DNA from: Closterium sp. Naga37s-1
Lineage: Eukaryota > Streptophyta > Zygnematophyceae > Desmidiales > Closteriaceae
Assembly (NCBI GenBank): GCA_947471745.1
Contig: CANJKZ010001018.1
Coordinates: 2,288,001-2,352,000, forward strand
Direction of reading: 5' to 3'
Length of the DNA: 64,000 bases
The notes below the pieces were generated by a model that did not search any database, was not told the origin of the DNA, and worked only from the letters and a program-made list of their open reading frames with translations. This document shows positions 10,917 to 22,892 of this stretch, in pieces (position 1 is the stretch's first letter; each line of letters starts with the position of its first letter). The position numbers and the translations under genes are program-made.

Positions 10917-13900
10917 CATGGTGACGTCCCGCCATGCTAACTGGCATGTCAGGGGCCGATGCAAACTGATATGCTACCAGCCATTTCAACTGACCTGATC
11001 GTCCCCCGTAATGCTTACCTGCGACTGCCCCAACTGACTCCTTCCCCTTATTCCTCCTGAAAGGTATGAAGATCCTGAGTTCGGCAAGAGTGGACGGTGG
11101 GATAGCTGCAGCTGTCGAGGAGGCTGCATGCAGCTAGGCTAGAAAACAATGATCTGTCAGCGCTTCGATGACAGTAGCAACAGATAGGACATTGTGTGTG
11201 TATGTTTCTCAATATGCACAACCATTTCCCTCCACGGGTGTCAAATTCTTGCATTGGCGAAATTCCCTTGGCACCTCCTGCAAGCTCCCAGATGGAAATC
11301 GAGTCCTCATCCTATCCTACTGCCTTTCCCACCTTCTAGACATACTTGTTTCTAGTCCACCAGTGATAGTACTCTTCGTGACTTGCACTCGCAAGTGGAG
11401 GGAAGGGGGAGCTTAAATCTAGCACAACACAAATGCTCCCATAAGCAGTCACTGCTACACCCCACTTTACTGCCTCATAACCTCGCCTGAGACACCATTG
11501 ATTGGCCAGCACCTTGTAGCATATCACCTCTTCACACCGACTGACTATAAATCTCTCATGTACTGAGACTTACTATATTCCTCAAGAGTCCCCGGGCGAG
11601 TCCCTAGCGTTTCAGTACAATCTGTTCAGTGCAAGCGGTTGAGTACGATAATGTGGCGCACTCTCCAACGGGGTTCTCACTTCGCCACTCCGAACCATTA
11701 CTCACCAGCCTGAATGTTAATGCATAGACAGTAGACCAGAATGTTGGCCCAGTCACTACGGAATGAAAGGCCTCATGTGTTATTTCAAACCATTAGATTC
11801 ATCCAGTTAACACATGTCATGACCAGAGGTACGGTACAGTTAGTCGGCTCACATGTTTGCCATACGATCCATACCATTTTATAGCAAAGTACTGTACTGG
11901 TAAAGCTGGATGCAGCACACATGCACATCATAAGGTACTCACAGTCAGAAATACAGTTCACTCTTGTTATGAGTTGTACTAGACAGAGTGCGCGGAAGAC
12001 TATAAAAAGGATGTCGAGTACAGAATGCCGATAATGATAAAGGAACAGGCATTTATAGGGTCGAAACCGTGCTAGGCGAGGACCTCGGGACGTGGATGGT
12101 TTGGAAGTGTCGCGATTGGTGCGGGGCGACTCGGCATTGGTTCGGTGCGGAAGTGTAGGCCGAGCCACCTGACGCGAAGTGCTCGGGCTGTACCCGTTAA
12201 GGCAAGGCTACAGTGAGGAATTGGTAAATTCCTTACAACGCTCGCAGTGTAACGATCCGCATTAGTGAAGTAACGGTTTGGCACGATGTTTCGTCCTGCC
12301 TGGGGCCATCTTGAATGGGCTGCAAGGCGCCATGTTCTGCACAGCGATAGTAAACTCAGTGAATTTCGCGAAACCAAACAAAGCGCTGCACATGTGCGAC
12401 ATTATCGCGAACTGCTACACAGGAGTTTCGTCTTCGCCGACCCATTCAGGTTTCGCGAACGACTCGATTGGAAGTACTCGCGCTGCGCATCGGGACCGAG
12501 TCGCAACATAGCTTATCACGCCGCATTGTGCGGTTCGATTTTGCAATTCGTTTCAGCGCAAGCGAAGCACACGTTCCTCTCCCACCCACCCATCTCCTCC
12601 CATGTTCTGGAGCGCACGAAACGGAAGTGTCCAGCCAGCAATATCATGTCCCTCGCGCTTCCCCCAGTTTCCCCACCGAAGGAATTATATTTTTGTGGCA
12701 CCCTCCTCATGTGGTCCAGTGGAACACACACCGACCAAATACGCCACCAGACATACCTCGTACCAACGACCAACAGTCAACTACCTTCATCACAAACAAC
12801 CCTCGTTTTGTTTCGAGGGAGTTCGGGGGTTGAAATTTGTGTTTCAGGGGGGTTCAGTGAGACTGGAGCGAGATTGGTCGAAATTGGGCTGGGAAAACCA
12901 AAGCGCGTCAAATTTGACTCCAATTTTGTCGAGCCGCTACAATGCCGACATCACCCCGCTTTTTCTGTACCAATTTTAGGCACCAATTGGACCAATATTA
13001 CTCCACACTGTATAAGTCCGGATTTGGACCAGAAATGGTCAGTTTTAGGTCCAATCTGTTTACAATTGCCACATTTATGAAACTGAAAAAAAAACAAAAC
13101 TCCATTCACATTGAAACATATCATATTGACAATATACTCATTAATAACATGGATCTAATGGGCTACCAGGCTCTTTAAGGAAGCTCTATGCACTATGTAT
13201 TTGTTCGCTGTAATACATGTTGCAATTTTCATGTCCAAGAAATATCCCACTGTTTTGTTTTCTTTTAATCGTTTTGCATGCAATATCGTTCGACTTCGAC
13301 AACGCGGAGCATGGCCAATCAATAATTATGTAACTTAATTGATCCTAAATTTTCATTTCAATTTTGTAGGGAGCTCACTCTCGCGTCCTTCTTATATTCC
13401 AATCGATCACTGCGTAATTTCTTTTGTCCATGTTTGGTTTTTTCTTCTATAATTCAGTTAGCATTTTTGTTCTATTGTTTCTGAGTGACATTGGCTTCAA
13501 ATGGATGAAACCGCATATGTTTATCACAATTTGTGACACTTATGGGCACTACAATTTGGGACACTGGTAAATAGCCTTGTACATGCGGTGTATAATCGTA
13601 CCGAACGGACTGTACATTCCTTGGTACCACCGCTGTGTCTTTCCAGCACATTGTTGTCATGCATACACGTCATCGTAGGGGTGTTTTGTAATTGGTGAAC
13701 TCACCTTCGCCAACCATATTGGCGATAAGGTTTGTTGTGATTGGTTGTAAATCTCCGAAACGCGCTCGGCAACAAGCTGCCTGTACATCTTGCGCAGCGG
13801 CGCTGGAGATGGCAACTCCAGCTCAGCCGCGCAATTGCTGGAAGTGCCAGCTGCGCAGGGCATATTTGCGCACTGCCAACTGCGCTATGCCAACTGCGCA

Positions 13901-15313
13901 ATTGCTGCAACCGCAGATTGCGGATTACAACTCTGGCTGCCAACTCCGCACTGCGCACCTACGCACTTGCGCAGCAGCTTCCCCTCCCCTTCCCAACAGT
14001 AGCGCTGCGCGCGCGACCGCTCGCTCCCTCCCTGCCTCAACTGTCCCTCCCTTCTCTCTTTCAGTCCATGCTCTTGAATATTTTCGTTCATGCATTCTGT
14101 TATTCCTCCTCTTTCTTCGTTTCTCAGACTATCGCCTCTGCAGTTCAGTCGTCCTTCAGCATTATGAGTGGTCATCACACTGAGCCTCCTTGTGTCACCA
14201 GTCGCGACTGCTGTAGTATTATCGAGTTTCCTTTTCCAGTTGTTTTTTTTTTTGTTCCAGTTTCGTTTTCACGGTGCCTCCTTAACTCGCTGGTCGCGAC
14301 TGCCGTAGTATCATCAAGGTACAAGTTTTTCCTTGCATATGTTCCAGGTTTCCCTTTTTTATCTTACCTTCGGATTAAGCCCTGGGCGCTAACTTTCCGA
14401 ACCAGATATTGTTCATTCTTGCCATTCTTGCAGGTTATCTACTTTTCTGGCACCGCTTTGGTGCAACCGCTTTTCCAGTTACATTTTGTTTGTAGTTCTT
14501 TTTCCCTTGGCAATAACACTTCTAACCAGATCTTTTGCTTTCTCGCCAATTTCTTGTGCTAACACTGTTTTTCTCGCCGTTTTCTTTGTCCCCTGCTTTC
14601 GGTTCATTTTCTCTTGTTCAAGCAGGCATTCATGATAACATACCAGGTATGTATGGTAAGTCTGTGTTCGTTGCTTTCCCGTTTCGCTCCCTTTTTTTTT
14701 GTAATGTCTAACAACTCGCGATTCCCGTGTTTTACCCGTTGGCAGTGATGAGAATGGTGGCTGGAATAACAATAGCTATGGTGTACAGCCGGCGTACTGT
14801 TTTCGAGAAGCAACTGCAGCTGTGCATCAATGCTATGCAATGCCACCAGCAGTAGTCTTCTGCTGAAAGTAGCAGTAATGATAGACGTAGTCTTAGTTAC
14901 ATTGTTGGATGGATTGTTTGTAACACATGAATATTAATACAAACCTTTCCATTACTCTGAACTGCAGCCCACTTTTGCTAGGTGAACATTAAAAGCGCTA
15001 GAAAGAGCAGTAAAATTATGACCAATGTTCAACAGATTTTGGACTAAACGGAGACGATCTTTGGACCTATTAAGCACCCCGCTATTCCAGGCAAAGTTTG
15101 GACAAAATTAGGACAAAATCAGTGTGTCCAAGTACACAAAAATTGGTCTAAAATGTTCGTCCAAAATTTGGACAGATTTTGGTCGTAGGTGCCAGTATTA
15201 CCCCAATATTACACCAATTTTGGACCAAACCAAGGGCCACTACTTTGTGATGTTATCAGCGGCTCGGTGTAAGCTCAATCTCTTCAGGGCCTCTGGTTGC
15301 TGTCCAATGCTCG
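10917..15313. other. Gene-poor intergenic stretch
   Basis: About 4.4 kb without a supported gene. Frames such as 12286-13080 and 13741-14562 lack homology, splice logic or composition of a gene. 13080-13700 is AT-rich. Around 13790-13990 there are short CAACTGCGC-like repeats. The segments near 14190 and 14285 are diverged copies of one another (GTCGCGACTGC core). Related TTTGGAC/ACCAAT-rich sequences near 12960-13050 and 14990-15235 hint at decayed mobile DNA, but no terminal repeats or target duplication could be fixed. Confidence 0.5.
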
Positions 15314-15320
15314 TATAAAA
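15314..15320 (+). promoter_or_regulatory. TATA box of the cysteine-rich peptide gene
   Basis: TATAAAA is followed by about 90 bp ending ...CAGCAGCT at the copia A target site. Removing the element joins this stretch to GCTACAGCC-ATG of the peptide gene at 22893. The TATA box and a short 5' UTR are thus now about 7.5 kb upstream of the coding sequence. Confidence 0.7.
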
Positions 15321-15414
15321 GGCGAGAACTCAAGGGTATTCAACATCAATTTTCCTCCATCAACATTCAGTAACCCTCAACACATCCTCTCCCCAGTTCC
15401 TCAGCAGCTGCTAC

Positions 15415-15538
15415 TGTCAGATTTATATGCCATAGCTACTGTAGGCTATAGTGGGGTAGCACATATGGGGTACAGTTTTCTAGGGTTTGCTTTTGTACCC
15501 AACTTTCCTTTAGTCATTCCATTCCTCGTTTCTTCTCA
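15415..15538 (+). repeat. 5' LTR of copia A
   Basis: Begins TGTCAGATTT and ends TTCTTCTCA. At 124 bp it is at the short end for copia LTRs. Identical to the copy at 22760-22883. Confidence 0.96.
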
Positions 15539-15552
15539 TGGTATCGAGCAGG
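15539..15552 (+). other. Primer binding site of copia A
   Basis: TGGTATCGAGC lies directly after the LTR and resembles the usual plant copia PBS complementary to the 3' end of initiator tRNA-Met, with a small change. Confidence 0.85.
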
Positions 15553-16590
15553 TTCCCTAGTGGGAACACTTCCTAGGGCCCACCACGATTTTTTTTTTTT
15601 TCCTGCCCGGAGCGCGCTTCGCTCCTGCCCGAGTCGCGCCCTGTGTGCCCTCCCTACCGTCGCGCCCTCTCACGGCCCCTCACGGCCCCTTCGCGTCGCC
15701 CTTAGCGGCCCCTCTCACGGCCCCTTGCGCCGCCCTTACGGCCCCTCGTGCCACCCTTACGGCCCCTCGCGCCGCCCTTACGGCCCCTTACGACCCCTCG
15801 CGCCGCCCGTCGGCCCCTCGCGCCGCCCTTAGCGGCCCCTTACGGCCCCTCGCGCCGTCCCTTACGACCCCTCGCGCGGCCCCTTACGCCCCTTACGGCC
15901 CCTCCCGCGGCCCCTCACGGCCCCCTACGGCCCGTCGCCGCCCTCCGCGGCCCCTCGCGCCGCCCTATCACGGCCCGTCGCCGCCCTCCGCGGCCCCTCG
16001 CGCCGCACTTCACGGCCCCTTCGCGCCCTTCGCGGCCTCTCGCGGCCCTGTCACCGCCCCCCCCTCCGGCCCGCCGTCGCCGCCCCTGCCGCAGCAGCCG
16101 CCGCAGTCCCTACAGCAGCGGTCGCCGCCGTCCCTGCAGCAGCAGCCGCAGCCGTCGCCAGCAGCAGCCGCCACCACCTCCCTCGGGGCCGCAGCTGCTG
16201 CCGCCGCTGACTGCACCCGCCGGTGCGCCTCGGCCCTACCGGCGCCGCTCCACCCGGCCCCGCCGCCGCTCCCCGAGCGGCCCCGCCGTCACCACCGAGC
16301 CGCCGGCGCTGCCGAGCTGCCCGATCCACCCGAGCCGCCCGAGCCGCCGCGCCACCTGAGCCGCCCGTGCTGCCGAGCCGCCGTACCGCCGAGCCGCCCG
16401 AGCCGCCGAGTCGCCGAGCCGCTGTTGCTGCCGAGCCGCCGTACCGCCGAGCCGCCCGAGCCGCCCGAGCCGCCAAGTTGCCGAGCCGCTGAGCCGCCGA
16501 GCCACCCGAGCCGCCCTGTCTGGTAAGAGCAGCGCCTCTGTCACTGCACTGCCCTTACCCTACTGTTCGCGCTGCTATTCTACTGCTGTC
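15553..16590 (+). other. GC-rich leader of copia A
   Basis: About 1 kb of tandem CG-rich units (GCGGCCCCTCGCGCC type, later GAGCCGCC type) lies between PBS and the polyprotein ATG. An open frame at 15645-16526 is Pro/Arg/Ala-rich, out of frame with the polyprotein and without domain signature. It is probably untranslated leader, perhaps structured RNA for packaging. Confidence 0.6.
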
Positions 16591-17616
16591 ATGGCTACCC
16601 CTAGTGTCCTCGCTTTTGACGCTGAGGGTCGGGCCATTGACTTTGACGTCTGGATAGATGACCTGCAGCTTTTCCTACAGTGCGATAGGGCAGACGGTCT
16701 CTCCCTCTTTGACCTCACCTCTGGTGCCTCTCCTGCCCCTGCTGCTGATGCCGACGCCACTGTTCGCTCACAGTGGGCCACTCGCGATGCTGCTGCACGT
16801 CTTGCTGTGCGTCGCCACCTGCCTACCTCTGAGCGTGCGCACTTTAGCCAGTACAAGAGTGCTCAGACCTTGTACGACGCTGTAGTTGCGCGCTACTCCT
16901 CCCCTACCACTGCTGCATTGAGCCGCCTCATGCTACCGTACCTCTTCCCTGACCTTGCTGCCTTTCCCACAGTCGCTGACCTCATTACGCACCTCCGCAC
17001 TAGTGACACTCGCTACCGCGCTGCGCTTCCTGCTGAGTTCTGCGCCAAGAACCCCCCCCCCATGTACATCACCCTCTACTACATAGTCACCCGACTCCCT
17101 GACTCCCTTCGCGTAGTCAGGGACCACTTCCTCTCAGTTTGCCCCACCACTCTCACCGTTGACCTCCTCGAGAAGGCCCTCCTAGCAGCAGAAAAGAGCA
17201 TAGTAGCTGTAGGAGCCTCTCGTGGTGACCCTCGCACCCCCATCTTTGAGGGGTGTTCCCCCTCCCCCCTTTTGCCCTCTGTTGCCTCTGCTGCTGCGGC
17301 CGACCTCGTTGGGCTTGAGTCGGTCGGTGCGGCGTCTACCCCTAGCGGGAGACGCCGCCCTGGCAAGGGCAAGGGGGGCAGGGGCACTGGAGGAGCTAGC
17401 GGGGGCGGTGGAGGCGGCGGTGGAGGCGGTGGAGGGGGTGGGGGTGCCTGTGGGGGTGGTGGCGGGGGTGGAGGTGTCGGTGGCGGCAGTGGAGGCGGAG
17501 GCGGCGGCGGCGGTGGCGGTGGGAGCGGAGGTGGCGGCGGTGGAGGAGGCGGCGGCGGAGGAGGTGGAGCTGGTCGGGGTGGCGCTGCGCAGAGGGTCGG
17601 CTCCGGTGGTGGTCAG

Positions 17617-17657
<41 letters not shown>

Positions 17658-19596
17658 CACTCGTGACATCCCCCCCCCTCAGCAGCTCCGTGAGTGGTAC
17701 GCTGCACGCGAGCGGGGTGGGGGTGCTGGTCCGTGCACCTACGTCCTACGCACCGGAGACCGCGCGGGTGAGCAGTGCTGGGGTGCGCACTCCACCCAGC
17801 GCTGCTTTGGCCGCCTGACGGACGCTTGGCGTCACCAGTTCCCTGAGGCCACTGAGATCCCCCGCTGGGGTGAGCTGTCTAGGGCGGGTGTAGCTGTCTT
17901 TGACCTTGACTTTGATGCTATTCTTGCTGCCATGTATACTGTGACTATTAGTGATGAGGGTGACTGTTACCGGTGTTTTCCGCCCGACCCGGGCATTGAG
18001 TCTGCTGCTCTAGGTACTGGTGAGGCTGCTGCTCTAGGTGCTAGCGAGGCTGCTGCTCTAGGTGCTCGTGCGTCTGCTCCCTCAGGTGCTGGTGAGTCTG
18101 CTCTCTCAGGTTCTGCGTCGGCTTCGGCCTCCCACACCTTCACCCTTGACTCGGGGGCTTCTCGCTCCTTCTTTCGAGACCGCACCACACTCACGCCGCT
18201 TGGCCGGCCAGTTGCAGTCTCTCTGGCAGACCCCTCTGGGGGTCCTGTCCTTGCTCACTTCTCCACTGTCCTCCCGTGTCCGGCGGCCCCCTCTGGCACC
18301 CTGTCTGGTCTTTACCTCCCCTCGTTCTCTACGAACTTGGTGAGTGGTGCTGACCTACAGGATGCGGGGGTTCACCAGTTCACTCCTGCGAGTCAGCGAG
18401 TGACCCACTGCACGGACGCTCGGACAGGCCGACACCTGGCCACGTTTACACGTCGGCCGGGGTCGAGCCTGTACACACTGACCACTGCGCCTCCTCCAGT
18501 CACTGCGTCTGGTCAGGTAGCTGCGTCGGGTCAGGTGTTTGCTGCAGCGTCCAGGTCTGGTCCTGAGTCTGCCCCCTGTTCGTGTCGCCTTCTGTCTCAC
18601 GAGACTCTCCTCTGGCACCACCGCCTTGGTCACCCCTCCCTGCTTCGTCTTCGAGGCATGGCCTCCCGTGTCCTTGTCTCTGGTCTTCCCCGGTCCCTCC
18701 CTCCCCTTCCTCCGGGGCCTGGCCCTACCTGCGTCCCCTGTGTCGAGGGGCGGCAGCGGGCTGCCCCTCACTCCTCCCAGTTTCCTCCGACAGAGGCCCC
18801 GCTGCAGACGCTTCACATGGACGTGTGGGGCCCGGCCCGCGTCCGTGGACAGGGTCACGAGCGCTACTTCCTGCTGGTGGTTGACGACTACTCGCGTTAC
18901 ACCACAGTCTTCCCCTTGCGCAGCAAGGGTGATGTCACTGAGGTGTTGATCGACTGGATCCGCGCAGCTCGTCTCCAGCTCAGGCAGAGCTTCGGCTCGG
19001 ACTTTCCTGTTCTGCGTCTGCACTCTGACAGAGGTGGAGAGTTCTCCTCTGGCCTTCTGCGAGCCTACTGTCGTGCACGAGGCATCCGCCAGACCTTCAC
19101 GCTTCCGGACTCTCCACAGCAAAATGGGATTGCTGAGCGCCGCATTGGCATGGTCATGGACGTCGCCCGTACGTCCATGATGCATGCGGCTGCCCCCCAT
19201 TTTCTGTGGCCGTTTGCGGTTCGGTACGCGGCGCATCAGATCAACCTTCACCCCAGGGTCTCCATGCCGGAGACCTCCCCAGCTTTGCTGTGGACGGGGA
19301 AGGTTGGCGATGCGTCTGCGTTCCGTGTCTGGGGATCTCGGGCGTTTGTCCGCGACTTGTCTGCGGACAAGCTGTCCCCTCGTGCTGCTCCTTGCGTCTT
19401 CCTTGGCTTCCCCCCTGACGCGCCAGGGTGGCAGTTCTACCACCCCACCTCTCGCCGTGTTCTGTCCTCCCAGGACGTCACGTTTGACGAGTCGGTCCCC
19501 TACTACCGCCTCTTCCCCTACCGCACTCCGTCCCTCCCCCCGCCACCGCTCTTCCTTGTGCCAGGTCCCCCCCCGGTAGACCCCCTCCCGCCTTAG
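16591..19596 (+). CDS. Copia A Gag-protease-integrase part of the polyprotein
   Basis: 1001 codons from an ATG to an in-frame TAG. Order: a Gag-like N-terminal region; poly-Gly (about 270-333); poly-Gln (about 344-355); an unusual Cys/His cluster C-x13-C-x3-H-x4-C (about 382-407) where a CCHC knuckle is normal; aspartic protease DSGAS (about 520); GAG-pre-integrase HHRLGHP...CVPC; integrase core with D in LHMDVWGP, D in LHSDRGGEF and E in QQNGIAERR. The catalytic triad is intact. The TAG falls in a low-complexity Pro-rich linker; the same frame stays open afterwards to 22554. Either the stop is a C-to-T decay of CAG or it is suppressed to lower RT levels. Confidence 0.93.
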
Positions 19597-22554
19597 GGTC
19601 CTGCCCCTTCAGGTGTGTCCCAGGTAGACGCAGTCGAGCCTGTCGAGGTTACTGGTGACTCTGGTGCTGCTGAGGGTGCTGAGCCTGGGGGTGCTGACTC
19701 TGGGGGTGCTGAGCGTGTGGGTGCTACGCCTGGGGGTGCTGAGCCTGAGGGTGCTACTACTGGGGGTCCTGAGCCTGGGGGTGCTGAGCCTGGGGGTGCT
19801 ACTACTGGGGGTGCTGAGCCTGGGGGTGCTGAGCCTGGGGGTGCTACGCCTGGAGGTGCTGAGCCTGGGGGTGCGGAGCTTGAGGGAGCTGGGCCTGCTC
19901 GTGTGGCGTCTGGCGGTGCTGAGCCTGGAGGTTCTCCGGGTGCTTCGTCTCGGCGGGAGCCACTCTCTCCACAGGAGCTGCGCGAGTGGTTTGCCCGGCG
20001 CTGGAGGCGTGTTGCTGGAGCTGGAGGTTCTTCGGCTGCTGAGGGTGCTGGTGCCGCGGGTCCCGGAGGTGCTCGTACTGGGAGTACTGGAGCTGCTGGG
20101 CCTGCGGGTACGACTGGAGCTGGAGCTGCTGAGGGTGTTGGCGCTGAGGCTACTGCTGTCGGTCCTGGAGGCGGTGCTACTGGGGGTGCTACTGGTGCTG
20201 GTGGAGGTACTGGAGCTGGAGGTGCTGCTGGCGCTGGTGCTGCCGCTGGGGGTACTGGTGCTGTCCCTGCTGTGTCTGGAGTCGCCGCGCGGCCTCGGCC
20301 GTACTTCGTTCCGCTCCTTCAGCAGGTGCTTGGTCTCCCGCCTTCTACTGGTCCTCCTCCTCCCTTAGAGTGTCCACAGCCTGTCCCGTCACAGTTACAG
20401 TTACAGCCGGCCTCCCCACTGCCCGCTCCTTCTCCCTACACTGGTCCTACTGGAGGTCTTACTGAGCGTCGTGAGCCTGCGTCTCGCCCTGCGTCGCCTG
20501 TCCGTGCTGCTCGCACTAGTGGTCGTGGTTCGCGTCAGCGTCCTCCTCCTGTCCCTGGCACGCACCGGATGTCTCTGCGTCCGTCCACTGCTCCTCTGCG
20601 TGCCCCTTTGCCTTCTCCTCCTGAGTCCTCTCTTCCTGCTCTTCCTGACCCGGAGTCGGACTCCCTTCGTGCTGCCAGTCCGACTGTCACGCGTCTCCTT
20701 GCTACTGTTGTCACTGACCCTTCCTTTGAGTCCACTGCTGCGTCTGCCCTAGTTGCTGAGCTCGTCGACTTTGCTGCTCGCTGTCGTCTAGACTACGCTG
20801 CTAGTCTTGTTGCTGAGTCTGAGTCTGTCTGTCCTCCGTCCGTCGGGGGTGAGTGTGCCCTTGGCACGGACGTCCTTGAGGACAGGCAGGAGGAGTTCCA
20901 GTGTCTGGCTGCTGCTTCACCTCATCTCGTGTCCGTACTGCTTACCCCTGAGGGAGACCCGGATGCACTTGACATCCCGACTCCGCGCTCTTACGCGGAG
21001 GCGATAGAGGGTCCTTACTCCTCTCAGTGGCAGGCAGCTATGGACGCAGAGATGGCTTCCTGGAAGTCCACAGGCACCTACGTTGACGAGGTTCCCCCGC
21101 CTGGGGCGAACATCGTCAGTGGCATGTGGATTTTCAGGGTGAAGCGGCCGCCGGGTTCTCCGCCTGTCTTCAAGGCGCGTTACGTGGCTCGTGGCTTCAG
21201 TCAGCGGCAGGGAGTTGACTACTTTCAGACCTTCTCTCCCACCCCGAAGATGACCACTCTTCGGGTACTGCTGCACATAGCTGCTCACCGCGACTACGAG
21301 CTGCACTCTCTTGACTTCAGCACTGCTTTCTTGCAGGGCAGCCTGCACGAGGAGATCTGGCTGCGTCGCCCACCTGGCTTCACTGGGTCCTTTCCTCCTG
21401 GCACCCAGTGGAGCCTCCGGCGGCCAGTCTACGGTCTCCGCCAGGCACCGCGTGAGTTGCACGACACACTGAGGACTACACTTGCGGCTCTTGGGTTTGC
21501 TCCCTCTACTGCCGACCCGTCGCTGTTTCTGCGCACCGACACTTCTTTGCCGCCGTTCTACATCCTCGTGTACGTCGACGACTTGGTCTTCGCCACAGCT
21601 GACGCTGCTGGACTCGCCCACGTGAAGTCCGAGCTGCAGAAGAGACACACGTGCACAGACCTGGGTGAACTGCGCAGCTACCTTGGCTTGCAGATCACCC
21701 GGGACAGAGCACGCCGCACCATTACCCTGACTCAGTCACACATGGTGCAGCAGGTCCTTCAGCGCTTCGGCTTCACGTACTCCTCGCCTCAGGCCACTCC
21801 TCTGCCTACTCGCCACTCGCTCTCAGCTCTGCCTTCGGATGAGTCCGTAGAGTCGAGTGGCCCGTACCCAGAGCTTGTTGGCTGCCTCATCTACCTGATG
21901 ACCTGCACACGACCTGACCTTGCATACCCTCTTAGCATTCTTGCACGCTATGTTGCTCCTGGGAGACACAGACCGGAGCACATGGCTGCAGCGAAGAGGG
22001 TGTTGCGCTACTTGTGCAGTACGTCGGGCATGGGGCTTGTGCTTGGAGGGCAGAGTCCAGTGGTCCTCACTGGGCACGCAGACGCTTCTTGGGCTGACGA
22101 CCAGGCTACGCAGCGGTCGTCACAGGGTTACACCTTCAGCCTTGGTTCCGGCTCTGTTTTGTGGCGGGCTACCCGCTCGTCTTCTGTTCTCGGCTCCAGT
22201 TGTGAGGCTGAGATCTACGCCGGGGCCATGGCTGCACAGGAGCTTCGCTGGCTCACCTACCTGCTCACTGACCTCGGAGAGCCGCCTCGTTCTCCTCCAG
22301 TGCTGTACGTAGACAACAAGGCCATGCTGGCCTTGTGTCGAGAGCAGAGACTGGAGCACAGAACGAAGCACATTGCTCTCCGCTACTTCCTTGCTCGTGA
22401 GCTACAGCAGCGTGGTCAGCTACGGCTTGCGTACGTGGCCTCTGAGGCCAACACTGCTGATATCTTCACCAAGGCACTTCCGCCTTGTGATCATCAGCGC
22501 TTCTGTACTCAGCTGGGTCTTGTGCCTACCTTGCCTCACTTGCTCACCCCTTGA
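19597..22554 (+). CDS. Copia A reverse transcriptase-RNase H part, in frame after a TAG
   Basis: The frame continues directly from the TAG at 19594-19596. It starts with 15-bp repeats coding Gly/Ala/Glu/Pro (roughly 19680-19920), then a long Gly/Ala/Ser/Pro linker, then RT (VFKARYVARGFSQ, LDFSTAFLQG, active site YVDDL) and RNase H (GHADASWADD, SSCEAEIYAG, YVDNKAM, TKHIALRYF, ADIFTKALP). All key acidic residues are visible, so apart from the TAG this half looks functional. Ends in TGA. Confidence 0.94.
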   Translation, partial: GPAPSGVSQVDAVEPVEVTGDSGAAEGAEPGGADSGGAERVGATPGGAEPEGATTGGPEPGGAEPGGATTGGAEPGGAEPGGATPGGAEPGGAELEGAGPARVASGGAEPGGSPGASSRREPLSPQELREWFARRWRRVAGAGGSSAAEGAGAAGPGGARTGSTGAAGPAGTTGAGAAEGVGAEATAVGPGGGATGGATGAGGGTGAGGAAGAGAAAGGTGAVPAVSGVAARPRPYFVPLLQQVLGLPPSTGPPPPLECPQPVPSQLQLQPASPLPAPSPYTGPTGGLTERREPASRPASPVRAARTSGRGSRQRPPPVPGTHRMSLRPSTAPLRAPLPSPPESSLPALPDPESDSLRAASPTVTRLLATVVTDPSFESTAASALVAELVDFAARCRLDYAASLVAESESVCPPSVGGECALGTDVLEDRQEEFQCLAAASPHLVSVLLTPEGDPDALDIPTPRSYAEAIEGPYSSQWQAAMDAEMASWKSTGTYVDEVPPPGANIVSGMWIFRVKRPPGSPPVFKARYVARGFSQRQGVDYFQTFSPTPKMTTLRVLLHIAAHRDYELHSLDFSTAFLQGSLHEEIWLRRPPGFTGSFPPGTQWSLRRPVYGLRQAPRELHDTLRTTLAALGFAPSTADPSLFLRTDTSLPPFYILVYVDDLVFATADAAGLAHVKSELQKRHTCTDLGELRSYLGLQITRDRARRTITLTQSHMVQQVLQRFGFTYSSPQATPLPTRHSLSALPSDESVESSGPYPELVGCLIYLMTCTRPDLAYPLSILARYVAPGRHRPEHMAAAKRVLRYLCSTSGMGLVLGGQSPVVLTGHADASWADDQATQRSSQGYTFSLGSGSVLWRATRSSSVLGSSCEAEIYAGAMAAQELRWLTYLLTDLGEPPRSPPVLYVDNKAMLALCREQRLEHRTKHIALRYFLARELQQRGQLRLAYVASEANTADIFTKALPPCDHQRFCTQLGLVPTLPHLLTP

Positions 22555-22750
22555 CCTTCCTTGTACTGTTGCATATATATACACACCTGCTCTTGCTTGT
22601 CTAGCCTTATATATATGCAATCCTGCATGTGAACTGGCCTTGTGGCCTTGAACTTGTGCTCGGAATGTGTGGTGACTTTGTGATCCACCCTGAGCTTGTT
22701 CTGCTTTGCTTGACTGGTCTTGTGACCCCTTGTTCTCCCCCACTTTGCCT

Positions 22751-22759
22751 ATGGGGGTG
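22751..22759 (+). other. Polypurine tract of copia A
   Basis: ATGGGGGTG directly precedes the 3' LTR, the expected place for the plus-strand primer. The run is short and interrupted by T. Confidence 0.6.
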
Positions 22760-22883
22760 TGTCAGATTTATATGCCATAGCTACTGTAGGCTATAGTGGG
22801 GTAGCACATATGGGGTACAGTTTTCTAGGGTTTGCTTTTGTACCCAACTTTCCTTTAGTCATTCCATTCCTCGTTTCTTCTCA
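22760..22883 (+). repeat. 3' LTR of copia A
   Basis: Identical to 15415-15538. Followed by the target duplication GCTAC and, four bases later, by the ATG of the peptide gene, so LTR transcripts could reach into that gene. Confidence 0.96.
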
Positions 22884-22892
22884 GCTACAGCC

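Larger units (their letters stand above)
15415..22883 (+). mobile_element. Ty1/copia LTR retrotransposon, element A
   Basis: A complete element of 7469 bp flanked by the 5-bp duplication GCTAC (15410-15414 and 22884-22888). LTRs are 124 bp, TG...CA, identical to each other as read here, so the insertion is young. Order inside: PBS, about 1 kb GC-rich leader, Gag-like region, protease, integrase, an in-frame TAG, then RT and RNase H. Integrase before RT is the copia order. It sits in the 5' UTR of the peptide gene at 22893, in the same orientation. Confidence 0.97.

Noticed and set aside
12286..13080. 264-codon plus frame
   Set aside because: Starts and ends in noncoding-like AT-variable DNA with no recognisable motif.
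12850..15235. Possible DNA transposon with related TTTGGAC/ACCAAT sequences at both ends
   Set aside because: The end sequences could not be aligned as proper inverted repeats, no target duplication was found and no transposase is present.
15645..16526. 293-codon Pro/Arg frame in the copia A leader
   Set aside because: Out of frame with the polyprotein and explained by GC-rich repeat units.
19594..19596. Reassigned TAG codon (TAG read as an amino acid genome-wide)
   Set aside because: No TAG lies inside any host exon. Six host genes whose stop is clear end in TAA. Only transposons show internal TAG/TGA, which decay or suppression explains better.
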